Below are positions 10,691 through 22,019 of a stretch of 64,000 bases of DNA, piece after piece. The DNA is from Patiria miniata (lineage: Eukaryota > Echinodermata > Asteroidea > Valvatida > Asterinidae): positions 31,072,129 to 31,136,128 of the forward strand of contig NW_024037059.1 of the NCBI RefSeq assembly GCF_015706575.1. The letters run 5' to 3'. The notes under the pieces are model-generated. The model saw only the letters and a list, made by a program, of their open reading frames with translations. It did no database searches and was not told the origin of the DNA. The translations under genes and the position numbers were made by a program. Within the stretch, counting starts at the first letter, position 1. Every line of letters starts with the position of its first letter.

Positions 10691-12130
10691 AAGTCCCAAA
10701 CACTGCTAGAGCAAAAGTCTGTACTTGTTTCACACAGTCACTTGACAGACGGTATCACCCTCAGGCTAAGGACAAAATCATTACAAACTGAAGAAATCTA
10801 GACTTATCTACCTTACAGCAACTGCATAGGAAATTATGAAACGATGTATATCCTGTTTTTAAACCTCCTGAAATGTTTTGGTCCATTTTTGCTGCCTTTA
10901 TACTGCAGTAATAAACGTCAACTAAGCTTTCAGCAATTTTTTTTGGCAGGGTTTACCAAAATGAAATCTTTATTACAGATTTTTAAATGGAATCTCATTC
11001 CACAAGCAGAAGTAAAATAATCACATAAATGAGTACATTTGTCTTACTTTTTTAAGGAATTGTTTTACCCGGATCCCTCCGAAATGAAAGATTCATTTAA
11101 CAGTTTAGCATGTGCCTAAAACATTATTATTAATTTGAAATTCCGTCTTAACCAAAATGTTCACTTTACACAAAAAACCCACATACCAAATGGTAGAAAT
11201 TCATTTTATCTTTAATATTAATAATTACCTCAATTACCTTAAACAGAAAAAAAAAACTTGTTTGGACAATCATGTCATACGCAAAGATTTCATACATATA
11301 ATTCCTTCTTTCAAACCCAATTCAGGATTCAAATTCAAAAGATCAAGCTACAATCCTGGCCAAATCTCGCTGGGCCTGCAATCCCCCAGCCCCCACTCAA
11401 TGTTGTCTCTGCGCGGTGTGTGCTCCATCAGCTGGAGAGAACAACATTGACCGGGGGAGCGGGGGAGTGGGTGACCGTGGGAGCCTAAGGTTATTTCCAA
11501 GCATCCCAACCATTTTGGCCGGGATTGTAGTTTTCCCAACACATCAGCATACATTGTGCATGATTCACCATTGTTCACAGTAGAGCAAAAATACCCTTGT
11601 ACAATAGAAAAATACATTGAATTGTTCTCGTTTCACAGTAAAAATGGACTTAATACGTTTTTATCCATATATCATTTTCTGATCAATTACAAAATAGTTT
11701 ACTTTTCAAAAAGTAATGAATTGTTGAAATATTAAACAGTACACTTTAGTAAACTTACCCTAAAGAATAGGAGTTGAAGGCAACATGTTTGATGTACTTT
11801 TCTTGATAGAGTGTTATATTTTTAAATGTACTGAAATGATTCAATTTGTTAATAGCTGATGAAAAACAGCAACTATGCATAACTTAAGTACCTGTGTGGT
11901 CAATTGTACATTGTACAATAATGTTACATTTTTTTTAAATTAAGAGCAAGTTTCGACAGGTTCTTGGTCAAAAACCAATCAGGAAACCAATCTGGTTAAG
12001 AAATTTGTGTGAAATGTTTTTGGAGAAAATTATGAACATTTTTATATTTTTTGAAATTTTGGGAAAATCCACAGAATGTGAGTAATGTTCACCCCCCCCC
12101 CCAAAAAAAAGAGAATTGTGGGGCAAGGTA
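10691..12130. other. Intergenic, no gene seen
   Basis: AT-rich sequence between the minisatellite and a decayed MITE. Small unmatched reading frames only. Confidence 0.4.
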
Positions 12131-12133
12131 ATT

Positions 12134-12700
12134 TCTTACAGGGACATTACAGCCTGGAATGCACCCAATTGGGCTACAAAACGCGTTTCAAACGAAACGA
12201 TGAAAAGATTAACTGGGAAGAGCATTTAAAAGAAGAATATATATATGTCCACAAAACCGTCCTTTAAAAAACTTTTTTTGTGTTATTTTTGCAAGCCATG
12301 CGAGATCGAATTTTGGGGGTCACAATTTTGACTCCGAAAAATCGAGCTGTTGAGTGCTAGTTGTGAATCCAGCTGCACGGTATCGCATTCTGCAGACGTG
12401 TAAGAAATAACATTTCGTGTGTTGGTACCGAGTGTATTTGATATTCACACAGAACGTGTATGATACATTGAATAGATACGACTTGAAATACGAATGTGTA
12501 TGCCAACAAAATTCCGTCGCGTCCGATGAAAACAACCAGGTTTTTCGTCTTTTTTTCAGGAAAGACATTAGGTTAGTTTCCTTTCAACCAGACTTTTGCA
12601 ATAGAGTAAGTAAACAATCCAAAACATGAAATTTTCGGGGATTTCAGGCCGTAAAAAAAAATGCCCCAATAACCTGTTACTCCCTGTACCTGCCAAAACT
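12134..12700. mobile_element. Decayed MITE related to 56601-57126
   Basis: Shares GGGCTACAAAACGCGTTTCA-like text, AAGAGCATTTAAAAG and TTCCTTTCAACCAGA with the element at 56601, in the same order. Ends are less clear here. Confidence 0.6.
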
Positions 12701-12899
12701 TCTCCTACAATATATGGTTTTACAGATTTATCATTGTACAAATACAATGTAATACATTGTAATACAAGTGCTAATGGGTTATCCCCTACACCCTGTAACT
12801 GAACTTGAGTTAAGTCACAAACATTATTGGATCCAATCGTAACAGTCTTCAGAAGTTCTGTAAAGGAGACTAGCCATCATGGCAGACCAATGTCAATAC

Positions 12900-13052
12900 T
12901 TAATCAGTATTAATCATTGTTGGATATGAACTACTTAGAATGTTCATGGGTTTCCTGTCAAATGTATGGACTGTTATCTCCAAGTCGTACTCATCCATCT
13001 CAATCATGGAGCTCTTCTTTCCTAGGAAGTACAAGACCGTGTACAGAGCCAC
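12900..13052 (-). CDS. ENDOU: ENDOU coding exon 7, stop TAA
   Basis: Acceptor ATTCTCAAACAG. Encodes [14 protein letters not shown] through [11 protein letters not shown], then TAA at 12902-12900. The TA-Y-T-P end is typical of the family. Confidence 0.93.
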   Translation of the reverse strand: MALYTVLYFLGKKSSMIEMDEYDLEITVHTFDRKPMNILSSSYPTMINTD

Positions 13053-16000
13053 CTGTTTGAGAATCACATGGGAAAAGAGCAACAGATCATTAAACCTTTA
13101 AATTGAATGGAGAGTTTGGTTGAGACACCAGACTAACATATGCTAGGGTCATTAGTGTCTCTCCAGAGACCTCAAAAGTATCAATATTGGAAAGGACAGG
13201 CATGCAACTGTAAATTTCCCCCAAAAAGAGGAAATTCCAAAATTCAGAAGACTTTGTACAGTGTTTTTCAATTTTGAATGGCAGAAATGGTAATTAAAAA
13301 AAGAGGAAATCAGCTGATCCGAGGAAAAGTTGCATGTCTGAAAGGATTTGTTTGACGTCGGCCTTCTCTCCAAAAACCACCTTTCAAGTTTGGTTGAGAT
13401 TGATGACTGAACTTTATAGTGTAATGGAACACATACACACCCACGTACTAGCACGTTTGTTTATGGCGTAATTAGAGGATTTTCTTTTGTTCCTCTTCCT
13501 TTTTCCTTTGTTTGTACTTAAACTTTTTTTGCAACAGCTCTCATTGGTTTCGACAATGTTTTCTAATCGAGGATGTCCTCGATTTGGTTCCTGTCCTCGA
13601 TTCACAGATGATGTTGCACGCGTGTGTCCTCGATTTACACCATAAACAGACGCCCATTTTCGTAAACACCGGCAATCGAGGACCCCCTATTGTCCATAAT
13701 CCTCATTCCTTTGTTTGTACTCTTTTTAGCAACAGCTCTCACTGGTTTTGTACACGAATTTCAATCGTGGACTATCGGTCAATCGTGGACATATTGTTTG
13801 TGCCCTAAGCTTTTTGTCCCTAGCCCAAGATTGCTGGTGATTACATACTCACACACACAAGTGTGTATTTGCCTGTAATTGGGGACCCCCTATTGTCCCT
13901 CTTTTGTTTGTACCCTAACTTTTTAGGAAGACCTTCCATATGTATTGTACACGAATCCAAATTGGGGACCTCTCGGGAATTGGGGACCCTATTGTCCTGT
14001 ATTGTTCAATGTCCCCTATTCACGGACACACCCAGGAATATTCCCCAAAGTCCGAAGGATAAACAAACGAATATGATACTTTGCTTTCAGAAGCATTACC
14101 TCAAACTCGGGGCTGGTGCCAATGAAGGAGCTGCCTACAGGTTTGATGTCACCTTTCCATGTGAACTGCAGACTCATCAGGCGTTTGTTCTCTTGAGATT
14201 CTCCCCTCTTTACCCTCTGTCAAAGAATTCAAGAAATCAATCACTTTTTTAAGGTTGATCAAAGAAATGAATGGAGCGGGGTCTGAAACTTTGACCTACG
14301 GAGGCACTAGTCATAAGGGCTTATGACTAGCGCCCCTTGAACAAACTGTTGGCTAAATGGGGAGCCGCCAACATAGGACTGGAACAAACGGTGCCAGTGT
14401 AGTGTGAATTTAGGACTCTATGAAATGCGGATTTAGTATTGTGCATGCCTTAGTGAAGATAATTAGGAGAGTAACTGGTCATGTGAGCGTTCAACCCAAA
14501 AAAGATACCAGATTTCATGATAGGAGTCCAAATTTCATGTGACATCTGGAAAAGTGTTTAAAACTAGCCAGTCGGTGTTCTATCAATCGTTTAAAACCAC
14601 CCACGTGATGGATTCTCGACCAATAAAAAGTAAAGTCTGTCCCGAGCCAATATGGCCCATCAGGCCGATATTTACCTCAGGTTTCCTTGGCATGAAACGA
14701 CTGAGAATTTTTCTATTCCCCCTGGGATGGGATGCTAGTCCATCGCAGGTTACTCCCAGCTAATACCGGTACCCATTTATACTCCTGGGTGGAGAGAGGC
14801 AAGTGGGGATGAAGTGGCTCGCCCAAGGACACAATGTATGGCCAGCAGCTGGATTTGAACCCCTGACCCTCTGATTATGAGTCACGAACCCTAACCGTTA
14901 GGCCACACTCCCCCAAACCCCTACACTTCTCGACCAATAGGAATGGATAAACTGTATTTATGAATAGATCTACTAAGTAAGCTTTGCATGGTCTGTCCGT
15001 CAACGGCTTGTACTGGACATACCTTTCCTCTTGGGGGTACCCAGCCTTTGTAATCCACGTGTCCAGCCTTCTCCTGGAGATAGAACTGAATCCAGTTATG
15101 GAAGCCAGTCACTTCACCATCTTTACTCTCACCGACAAAGACGTGTTCAAAACCAGATGAGTCGCCAGGTCTGGTGATAGATAACAATGTCTAGCTTTTA
15201 CTCTAACCTTCCCGAATCCTCCAAAATCCTCTTTGCAAAATGGAGGATTTTGCAGGATTGAGGCTATTTATGGCAAAAATGTGTGCTTGATTTAAGAACT
15301 TCTTCCAAGTTGAAAAATTCTGATAACACTATTACTAACTTTCCACTCGTACCCAACTAGAAGTTTGTCACCAAATTATTTTCTTCTTTTTGGTCGCATT
15401 TTTAAAGTGTTCACTGTGCACTTTGAAATAAAACAGGAAAATAATGCCAAAACAAATTTCTCTGCTAATTTTGTAAACAGGTACAGGTAAACCCAGGAAT
15501 TATGACCGGGTATATTTGGAGCCTGATGAAATTTTTCAGGTAAAACGTTTGCTCTAACAAAGTGCCACAGGCGAAAAATCAAAGTGCGCCATGTAAGGGG
15601 CGGCGCAACGTAGGGGGACATCAACAATACTTGTTACACCTTGAATACTGTATTTTCATTGGCCTAGAACGATCATCTGTTACTTTTTAAAAAGTCATGG
15701 TACACTCCCTGTGGGATATCACGTACCACAGGGAGTGTGCTATGAATTTGTATGTACAGTACGTACGTGTAAAATGCTTGTATCGTTGGTACCCACGCTA
15801 TTTTCACCAGGTTTTCACACATGAGTCTCCCACTCAGCAAACTAGCAGACGATCAGCTGTTTCTAGCACACGACATGCATGCATGCGAGTTGACATTCGA
15901 TTGTCATTATTGTGTTTACTGCAGTTTTACATCAAAATCCAAAGAATCCAAGACAGATGTATGCTATGCGCCCCTTGGGTGTTCAAAACGTCATATCCCA

Positions 16001-19000
16001 CATCACAGCAGTCAACAATTGTTAAATGTATTTCCAGGTCATTAGATTAGAGACAAGCTGGAAAAACGTTAGACACTTACACTGTGAGGTTTCAGCAGTA
16101 ACTCAAAATTTATTTCCAATATATATTAAAGGTGACTCGTGACTCGACTCCGGACTCATTTGGCCTGGACTTAGAATTCTACTACAGGTGGAACACAAAG
16201 CTATTTCACATGAAATATTTGGCCTGATATACTTACTTGCCCCTCATGCCCTTGGTTCTGGGATACAGATCAAACCACAGTTTGTACAACAGCTTCTTAA
16301 ACTCCAGATCATCCTTGGGGATTTTGGAAGGAAACTGTTTGACAAGATAGTGATGAGCCTCCTTCATCACCTGAAAAATAAATCACGCAAAATTAGACAT
16401 CTCAATGTATGTTATTCAATTAAATAATACTCTCAGATTGTTTCGTTGAATTTCATGATTTCAATATTCACACAAAATGTAGGGCTTTTACAAGCAACTA
16501 CAGTTTCTAATTGTCTTTATAGTTCAAATCGTCCAAAATAACTTTAAGAAAGCAAAGAGAAGACATTTATATATTTACTCTTACTTGGCGAAAAAATCCA
16601 AAAATCTAACCACCATGTCAATGTTGAACTAATTTATAGGTAGAGTACATATGTCATTCGTGCATTCAGTATCATTTGTCATTCGTACATTTTTTTTGTT
16701 CGTTTGAAGCAATAAAAGTGCTCATAATCTAAAGACGGGTGCTTAACAACTAACCTGATGAAGTTTTAGCTCAGTGAATGCTTAATATTCTGAGAAAACA
16801 ATAGTCTAGTATCTAGATTTCAATTCAAAAGTTGCAGAGTCATATTTTGAATTGCGCCCGAAATCAGCATCCGGGACACGTTCTCATTCAGCCGATTGCA
16901 GCTACGCATTGTCACGCACTGAACTGACAAATTATAGCAACAGCGCATGTGCGTGCATCGTGTCCATGCTTGCGCACACCCATTCACAGCTTCGCCGAAT
17001 TAAAAACGAACTACTTACGGAAATTTCCAAAAACCCGTCTAATAAACGCATCTTTGGAAATGGCCCTCTTTTATTGTTTTCTTCAAAATGACAGCATGCA
17101 AGAAAGAATAATTTCACAGGGATTTAAGTGCCATTAGTATCCTTTTTTATAAACCAAGTAAGCTTTTCAACAATAATTTGTCAGTTACTTTTTGGATAGC
17201 TGCAAATGATCTACTCTACCTTTAACTCACTTCTTGTGAAACACCTTGCTAAGAAAACTTAAATTGGAAATTTGTATAAAGATTCTGCCTCAGTGCAGAC
17301 TAATGCCTGGTGTTATTGTCTGTTGCTGCTAGTGGAGTTAGTCCTCTAAAAAACAAAGTAACACATTTTTTTTACATTGGAAAGGAAAGAGTAAATACTG
17401 GCTCTTTATCTTACTTTTGTTTTCATGATCTCATTCAGGAAGCGTTTATTCTCGGCAATCTCTTCAGGGGTCACAACCTCGGATACACCGGTGGCTGTCT
17501 CATAGTTGTCAAGAAGAGCTACAAAACCTTTCATATCACACAAAAGAAAGAAATATAAAACAGATGATCGCTGATACTTGTGCTAACCAGAGTTGTAACG
17601 AGTTACTGATTTTTCTGACTCGAGTCCAGCCATTTTAATCCCAACCGCCCTGAATCTTTCAAAATCCTCTTTGCCAAAGTGGAGGAATTTGGAGGATTGA
17701 AGTTACATGGCAAAACTGCGTTACTGATTTCGTAGGATGCACTTTGTCAAGGTCTTGGGTCGGACCTTTTGTTGTTTTTGCTCAACCATGCAAAAATATA
17801 GGCCTGGATTATGCTTGAAATCCTCCGTACTGCTCCAGAATGTCACTGGCCAAGCCTCAACATATTGACAGTCACTGCCGCAGGATTGTTTGCAGGATTC
17901 AGGCAGTGGTCACCCCTCCACGAACCATATTCATGAAATAATGGAGAAATTTGCGGGATTGATGAGGCTATTTGATATTTTTCCATGAGGCCAATTGGAG
18001 GATTTTGCAGGATTGAGGCTACATCCTAGCAAAAAGGCCTAGGGAGTTAGGGTTACAGAGTCAAGTCGAGTCGAGTTATTAGGTCAAGAAGGTCGAGTCG
18101 AGTCAAATGTTTAGCTTGAGTCAATTCGAGTCACGAATATTTGAACATTATATAACAAATAAAGACAAGAGAGAAAGTCATTTGTATCACTAACAGTTAA
18201 CAAGAAGTGAAACTTCGATCTTGTATAGGCTATGTGGCTTGGCTTCGGGTCTAGAATTTTTTTCGCTGATCGCCGATATCAAAACCAAATTGCATTTTAA
18301 CAAACTGTTTCTGATTATTTAAAAGTGGGCATGTATCTATTAACATTTTTAACGGGATGTAAACATGTAGCCGGCGTTCGAATCCAAAAGCTTTATAAGA
18401 ATTCGCCCAAAGCCAATGATGAAACAATGAATTGGACAATGTGTTTAAAATCCAGTTCCTGGATAAGTACTTTGTGCGTTCCAGAACCTTAAAGTGGGAG
18501 TCTGCAAAATCCCAGCCTACACATAAAGCAGGATTGACTGGATGTGACTGTTTATGTTACTTGATACAGCTGTGCTTTGACTGTAGGTGACTGTTTAACC
18601 AGCTGTGCCTACCACTTGCCTGCTTTTGTCTGTTGGACAAAAGGATGGTTAGTCATGTTAGTAGGAGGGTTAACCCTAACCCACCTCACTCCTCCTGGCG
18701 GTTTTGGAGGATTCTACAGGATTGAGGATGAATGGTGATTGAATCAAATGAGGATTCTGGAGGATTGAGGATGAATGGTGATTGAAGCACATGAGGATTT
18801 TGGAGGATTGAGGATGAATGGTGAATGAAGCACAAGAGGATTTTGGAGGATTGAGGATGAATTGTGAATGAAGCACAAGAGGATTTTGGAGGATTGAGGA
18901 TGAATGCATTTTGAGGCAGGACTGTCTGATGATTTTGAAGGATTTGGCGTTGGTTATCCTTCATTTAAACACGAGTGCAAAGTTTTGGGATGAGGAGGAT

Positions 19001-21231
19001 TTTGGAGGATTGAGGATGAATGCATTTTGAGGCAGGACTGTCTGACAATTTTGAAAAATTTAGGCGGAGTTGAACAATTTTGGAGGATTTTGGAGGATTG
19101 AGGATGGTTGTAAGCAACAAGGGCCTAGGGGGTTAGGGTTAAATTAATAGATTTATACTGTTCCTTGCTTCCAATTTTAACCCTAGGAAACACAACCCAG
19201 AAATAGGGAGCAACCTACTTTTGTAAGTTGGTCTGTCCAGAGCAGCCTCCTCTACCCACTCAAAGAGGGGTCGCTTGGCCCTGTCTTGCTTGCCCTGGTT
19301 GCTATAGAAGGTATACCCCTGAGGATCCAGCTTGTAATGTACGCCAGGCATGAGACAATTCTCATCACAATCCCATAGCTTCTGACATATTGCAGATACG
19401 TCACGGTCTGGTCGAAAGGCTTGTCTGCACAGTGCAAAGAAATCAAATCACAGTAATATTTATTGTTTAAAAATAAAACACACAAATAAAAAATGGGAAA
19501 GAATGTAGTGTATCCAGACACCACTTTTGTGCTTTGCTTGTGTGCAAAGTCTACGGAGAGTTGAGTGACTTTTGTAAGTATTTTCTAACAAAATTGGAAA
19601 TGTTGCTCAGTCCCAGATTCATGTCTTTTCAACATTTTTGCAATGACTGCCCTTCATTGAGATAATATATGATGGAAAAAAGTGGCATCGGGGTGCAACA
19701 TTCTTTCCTTAATTCAAAAAATATCAGAGTATCAATTTTGAGTGTCATTTATGATTTAGTCAGCTGTTCTAGTGAGTCTTTTAACCTTATATAGGAACAG
19801 GGTCCTAAAGATAACGATTACCCCGTTTGGTTTTATAAGTTTTAACAAAGCCTTTCCCTGCTGTTTTGTTTTGTAGAGAATCACAATAGCCTACAATCAG
19901 GATCATCAACAGTTCCGGATCACTTGAATAAAAATAACAATACTTCAAGTGTAACCAAACTTTTTTCTTTGGAGATTTTTTCCACCAAATTGAAGGTCTA
20001 TCATTTTGCAATTGTCGGGGAAAAGAAATTTGGGAAATCGCTTAACATTACACACAATCTAGTTCGGCGAAATATCTCCTTGTTTTGTAATTGGCCTGAG
20101 AAAGGAAGTGCGTAAAGGCAAAAATCTGGTTTCCTGTGGAACGTAGTCAAAATGTATCGTTTTTTTCTTCACTATATTTGGTTTTCTTGTAAGGACATAA
20201 TCTCAAGTATCACTGAATGATAATGATTTGGGCATTTGAATTAGCTGAATTGCTGTATTCGCCGAAAGATTTGTATCCCCGTGTGCGACAGTTGCGGATC
20301 ACCCATGCACACGATGCAGTTTTGTGTGCAGTTTACATGATGAAAACGTGACATGCATGCGGCTGAGTGCGCTGTGAATGATGAATTTGTACATGTACCA
20401 GGTGGCGTAGCATGCGTGATCCGGAACTGTCGAAAGTGATCCGCAACTGTCGTGTTCAGTCCTTTACAAAAAGACGTGATTTATATTCCTTTTTGTTGAG
20501 TTTGTGTGAACATATTTGGTTTTAACTTGAAGAGGAGAAATGTTACTACAAAATGATGTCACTTGGACTAGGAAACTCCAACCATGGACGGATTTACAGC
20601 AGTTTGTTTAACAATTGATCCAGAACTGTTGCACTGACTGTACAAAAAACATCTTTGAATAGTCCTCAGTAATTTAGGGTAAGCTGGTTTATCTACTGGG
20701 AAAGAATGTTGCAACCTGACACTACTTTGGCGACTGTGTACAAAGTCTATGGAGAGTCAAGAACATTTTCCAAGTATTTCCTAACAACATTGGAAATATT
20801 TCTCAGTCACAGATTCAAGTCTTATCATCATTTTTGCAATGACTTATCTTCATTAAGATGATATGAAGAAAAAAGCAGCGTCAGGTTGCACTTCTACTTC
20901 TACAGCGGTACTCAGCAATGTCCATAATGTCCATCAATATATATTTTTTATAATGATTCTTTTTTGAACATATTTGTTTTTTTAATATATAGGGCCTATA
21001 TATATATATATGTTTTAATAATTTTATATTTATTTTTAACCCAGTCCTGTAATTGGCGTTTTTTTTCTGCTGTTGCACGTGGTTAATAAATAAATAAATA
21101 AATAATTAAATATATAAGTTTGGATGTAGTGCCGAGGACATTCTTTCCATCTACTGTCTTTACTCTTAAATATTTCATGAAAACAAATCAAGAATAGACC
21201 TAGGCCTAGTTATTTACCCTTTTCCTGCCAT
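12900..21231 (-). CDS. ENDOU: Poly(U)-specific endoribonuclease, XendoU family
   Basis: Complete XendoU-type RNase, 294 aa, close to the 292 aa I recall for Xenopus XendoU. The family cuts RNA at uridines in a metal-dependent way leaving 2',3'-cyclic phosphate; XendoU releases intron-encoded snoRNAs and acts at the ER. Coding exons: 21231-21218, 19424-19219, 17527-17415, 16370-16237, 15170-15023, 14216-14100, 13052-12900 (885 nt, all phases fit). Landmarks: KLWDCDEN near residue 20, [11 protein letters not shown] (78-88), FEHVFVGES (163-171) with catalytic His165, GFHNWIQFY (178-186) with His180, and [20 protein letters not shown] (223-242) with the catalytic-type Lys226. No signal peptide or somatomedin-B domains are visible, so the form looks intracellular. 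Exon 1 is the least certain part. Confidence 0.93.
13500..14040. repeat. Imperfect repeats in ENDOU intron 6
   Basis: Recurring GTCCTCGATTT, CAATCGTGGAC and TTGGGGACC words and TTGTTTGTAC between exons 7 and 6. Looks like a decayed short-period repeat; family unknown. Confidence 0.4.
14100..14216 (-). CDS. ENDOU: ENDOU coding exon 6: catalytic lysine segment
   Basis: Acceptor TTCTTTGACAG, donor GTAATG. Exactly 39 codons, with [20 protein letters not shown]. Confidence 0.95.
14625..14916 (-). mobile_element. tRNA-derived SINE, family 2
   Basis: Minus strand has a tRNA-like head (GTGGCCTAACGGTTAGGG, then GGGGTTCAAATCC) and a body with CTCCACCCAGGAG shared with family 1, but a different 3' part (GGGCCATATTGGCTCGGGAC). 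Second copy at 46268-46556. Confidence 0.75.
15023..15170 (-). CDS. ENDOU: ENDOU coding exon 5: catalytic histidines
   Basis: Acceptor TATCACCAG, donor GTATGT. Encodes [15 protein letters not shown] through [12 protein letters not shown] with both catalytic histidines. Confidence 0.96.
16237..16370 (-). CDS. ENDOU: ENDOU coding exon 4
   Basis: Acceptor TTTATTTTTCAG, donor GTAAGT. Encodes [13 protein letters not shown] through [19 protein letters not shown], matching the family's M-AH-YLV and LW-LY segments. Confidence 0.93.
16633..17225. mobile_element. MITE of family M1
   Basis: Ends AGGTAGAGTACAT and ATCTACTCTACCTTTAA; internal AACTAACCTGATGAAGTTT and GCCCGAAATCAGCATC shared with the other copies. 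In ENDOU intron 3. Confidence 0.65.
17415..17527 (-). CDS. ENDOU: ENDOU coding exon 3
   Basis: Acceptor GATATGAAAG, donor GTAAGA. Encodes [19 protein letters not shown] through FLNEIMKTK, matching the conserved LLDNYE-TGV-E-VT segment. Confidence 0.93.
17588..18515. mobile_element. Truncated hAT-like element related to 61580-62305
   Basis: Left end CAGAGTTGTAACGAGT plus GACTCGAGTC, and from 18060 onward GTCGAGTCGAGT arrays followed by text that matches the minus strand of 61860-62200 (GGATTCGAACGC, CATCATTGGCTTT, CCTGGATA). Interrupted at 17640-18055 by the AGGATT repeat and cut on the right by the GACTG repeat. Confidence 0.6.
17640..18055. repeat. AGGATT-rich interspersed repeat
   Basis: Fuller copy of the repeat at 4340-4545, ending GGGAGTTAGGGTTA. 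Inserted in the hAT-like element above. Confidence 0.7.
18670..19142. mobile_element. piggyBac-like MITE with AGGATT array
   Basis: Begins TTAACCCTAAC and ends GTTAGGGTTAA: TTAA at both edges followed by CCCTAAC, as in piggyBac ends. The inside is an array of about 60-bp units GGATTTTGGAGGATTGAGGA plus TGAATGGTGAATGAAGCAC (18690-18910 and 18990-19115). Confidence 0.65.
19219..19424 (-). CDS. ENDOU: ENDOU coding exon 2
   Basis: Acceptor TTTGCACTGTGCAG, donor GTAGGT. Encodes [20 protein letters not shown] through DRPTYK; the frame is fixed by the conserved LWD-DEN motif of the family. A second overlapping open frame is a shadow. Confidence 0.9.
19425..21217. other. ENDOU intron 1
   Basis: No gene seen. 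Contains two diverged inverted or direct pieces with AAGTATTTTCTAACAA and CAGTCCCAGATTCA (19560-19680 and 20760-20870), (TA)n near 21000 and (AATA)n near 21085-21110. Confidence 0.4.
21218..21231 (-). CDS. ENDOU: ENDOU putative coding exon 1 (14 nt)
   Basis: ATGGCAGGAAAAGG followed by donor GTAAAT. It leaves two bases that complete Gly5 with exon 2, so the phase is right. The frame is open upstream (NHHTRGHIK before the Met), so a longer exon joined to an upstream leader is possible. Confidence 0.5.
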
Positions 21232-22019
21232 CTTGATGTGCCCTCTTGTATGGTGATTCTACAAGCTGATAAACAAAAACAATGGTTTATTAAATCAAAT
21301 TTAGTCACCGTATTTCTCGAAATTCCAATGAGCAACTATAGTGTTTTAAGCCCCACTAGCTACTGCCCAAGAAGCAAGATGGTGCTGGAGGGAGCCACGA
21401 AGACGGAATGGGGCTATGTTTTTATTCGACTGACTTCGTTCACCCATCAAGGATTCCTCCATGGTTCACTAGCTGGAGTTACCCAGCCCTGAGTTTTATC
21501 ATTGGGTTGTCTATTAGGGCTGGAGCGAATTTTTCTCGTAACTTGTAGTATAGGCAAAATTTTTTGGAAAATGTTCAATTTTGTCCCCGTTACACACTAA
21601 TTGCAACTGCAACTCACCCCAAACTTGCCTGGAATAACCATTACACAGGTCCTTGAAGTAAAAAACGATCCACGATGAAGATTCAGCCTACAATTGCAGT
21701 GAAAACAGGAGGAATAACCGCTAACTTGACAACCTTGCTGGATTGGCCAGGACCGCAATTGGTTTGTGCACAAAAAAAATTGTGTACAATAATGGCGGTC
21801 GATTAACAGGCACAGAGAGCGATCGCTGTCAACTACTCGTTTTGCCGGCTGCGCTGGCTGTTGGCGCATGACGTCACGCGGAAGCGTAACACCCGATGAC
21901 TGTTTCATGCACTATTGGTTGCGGTTCCAGGTTATTCCTCCTGTTTTCACTGCAATTGTAGGCTGAATCTTCATCGTGGATCGTTTTTTACTTCAAGGAC
22001 CTGTGTAATGCACATACGA

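Noticed and set aside
18676-18964. Repetitive HPQSSKIL protein
   Set aside because: Translation of the AGGATT minisatellite in a MITE; both strands and several frames are open.
19252-19524. Alternative ENDOU exon 2 frame ([13 protein letters not shown])
   Set aside because: It runs across the splice acceptor and lacks family motifs; the KLWDCDEN frame is the conserved one.
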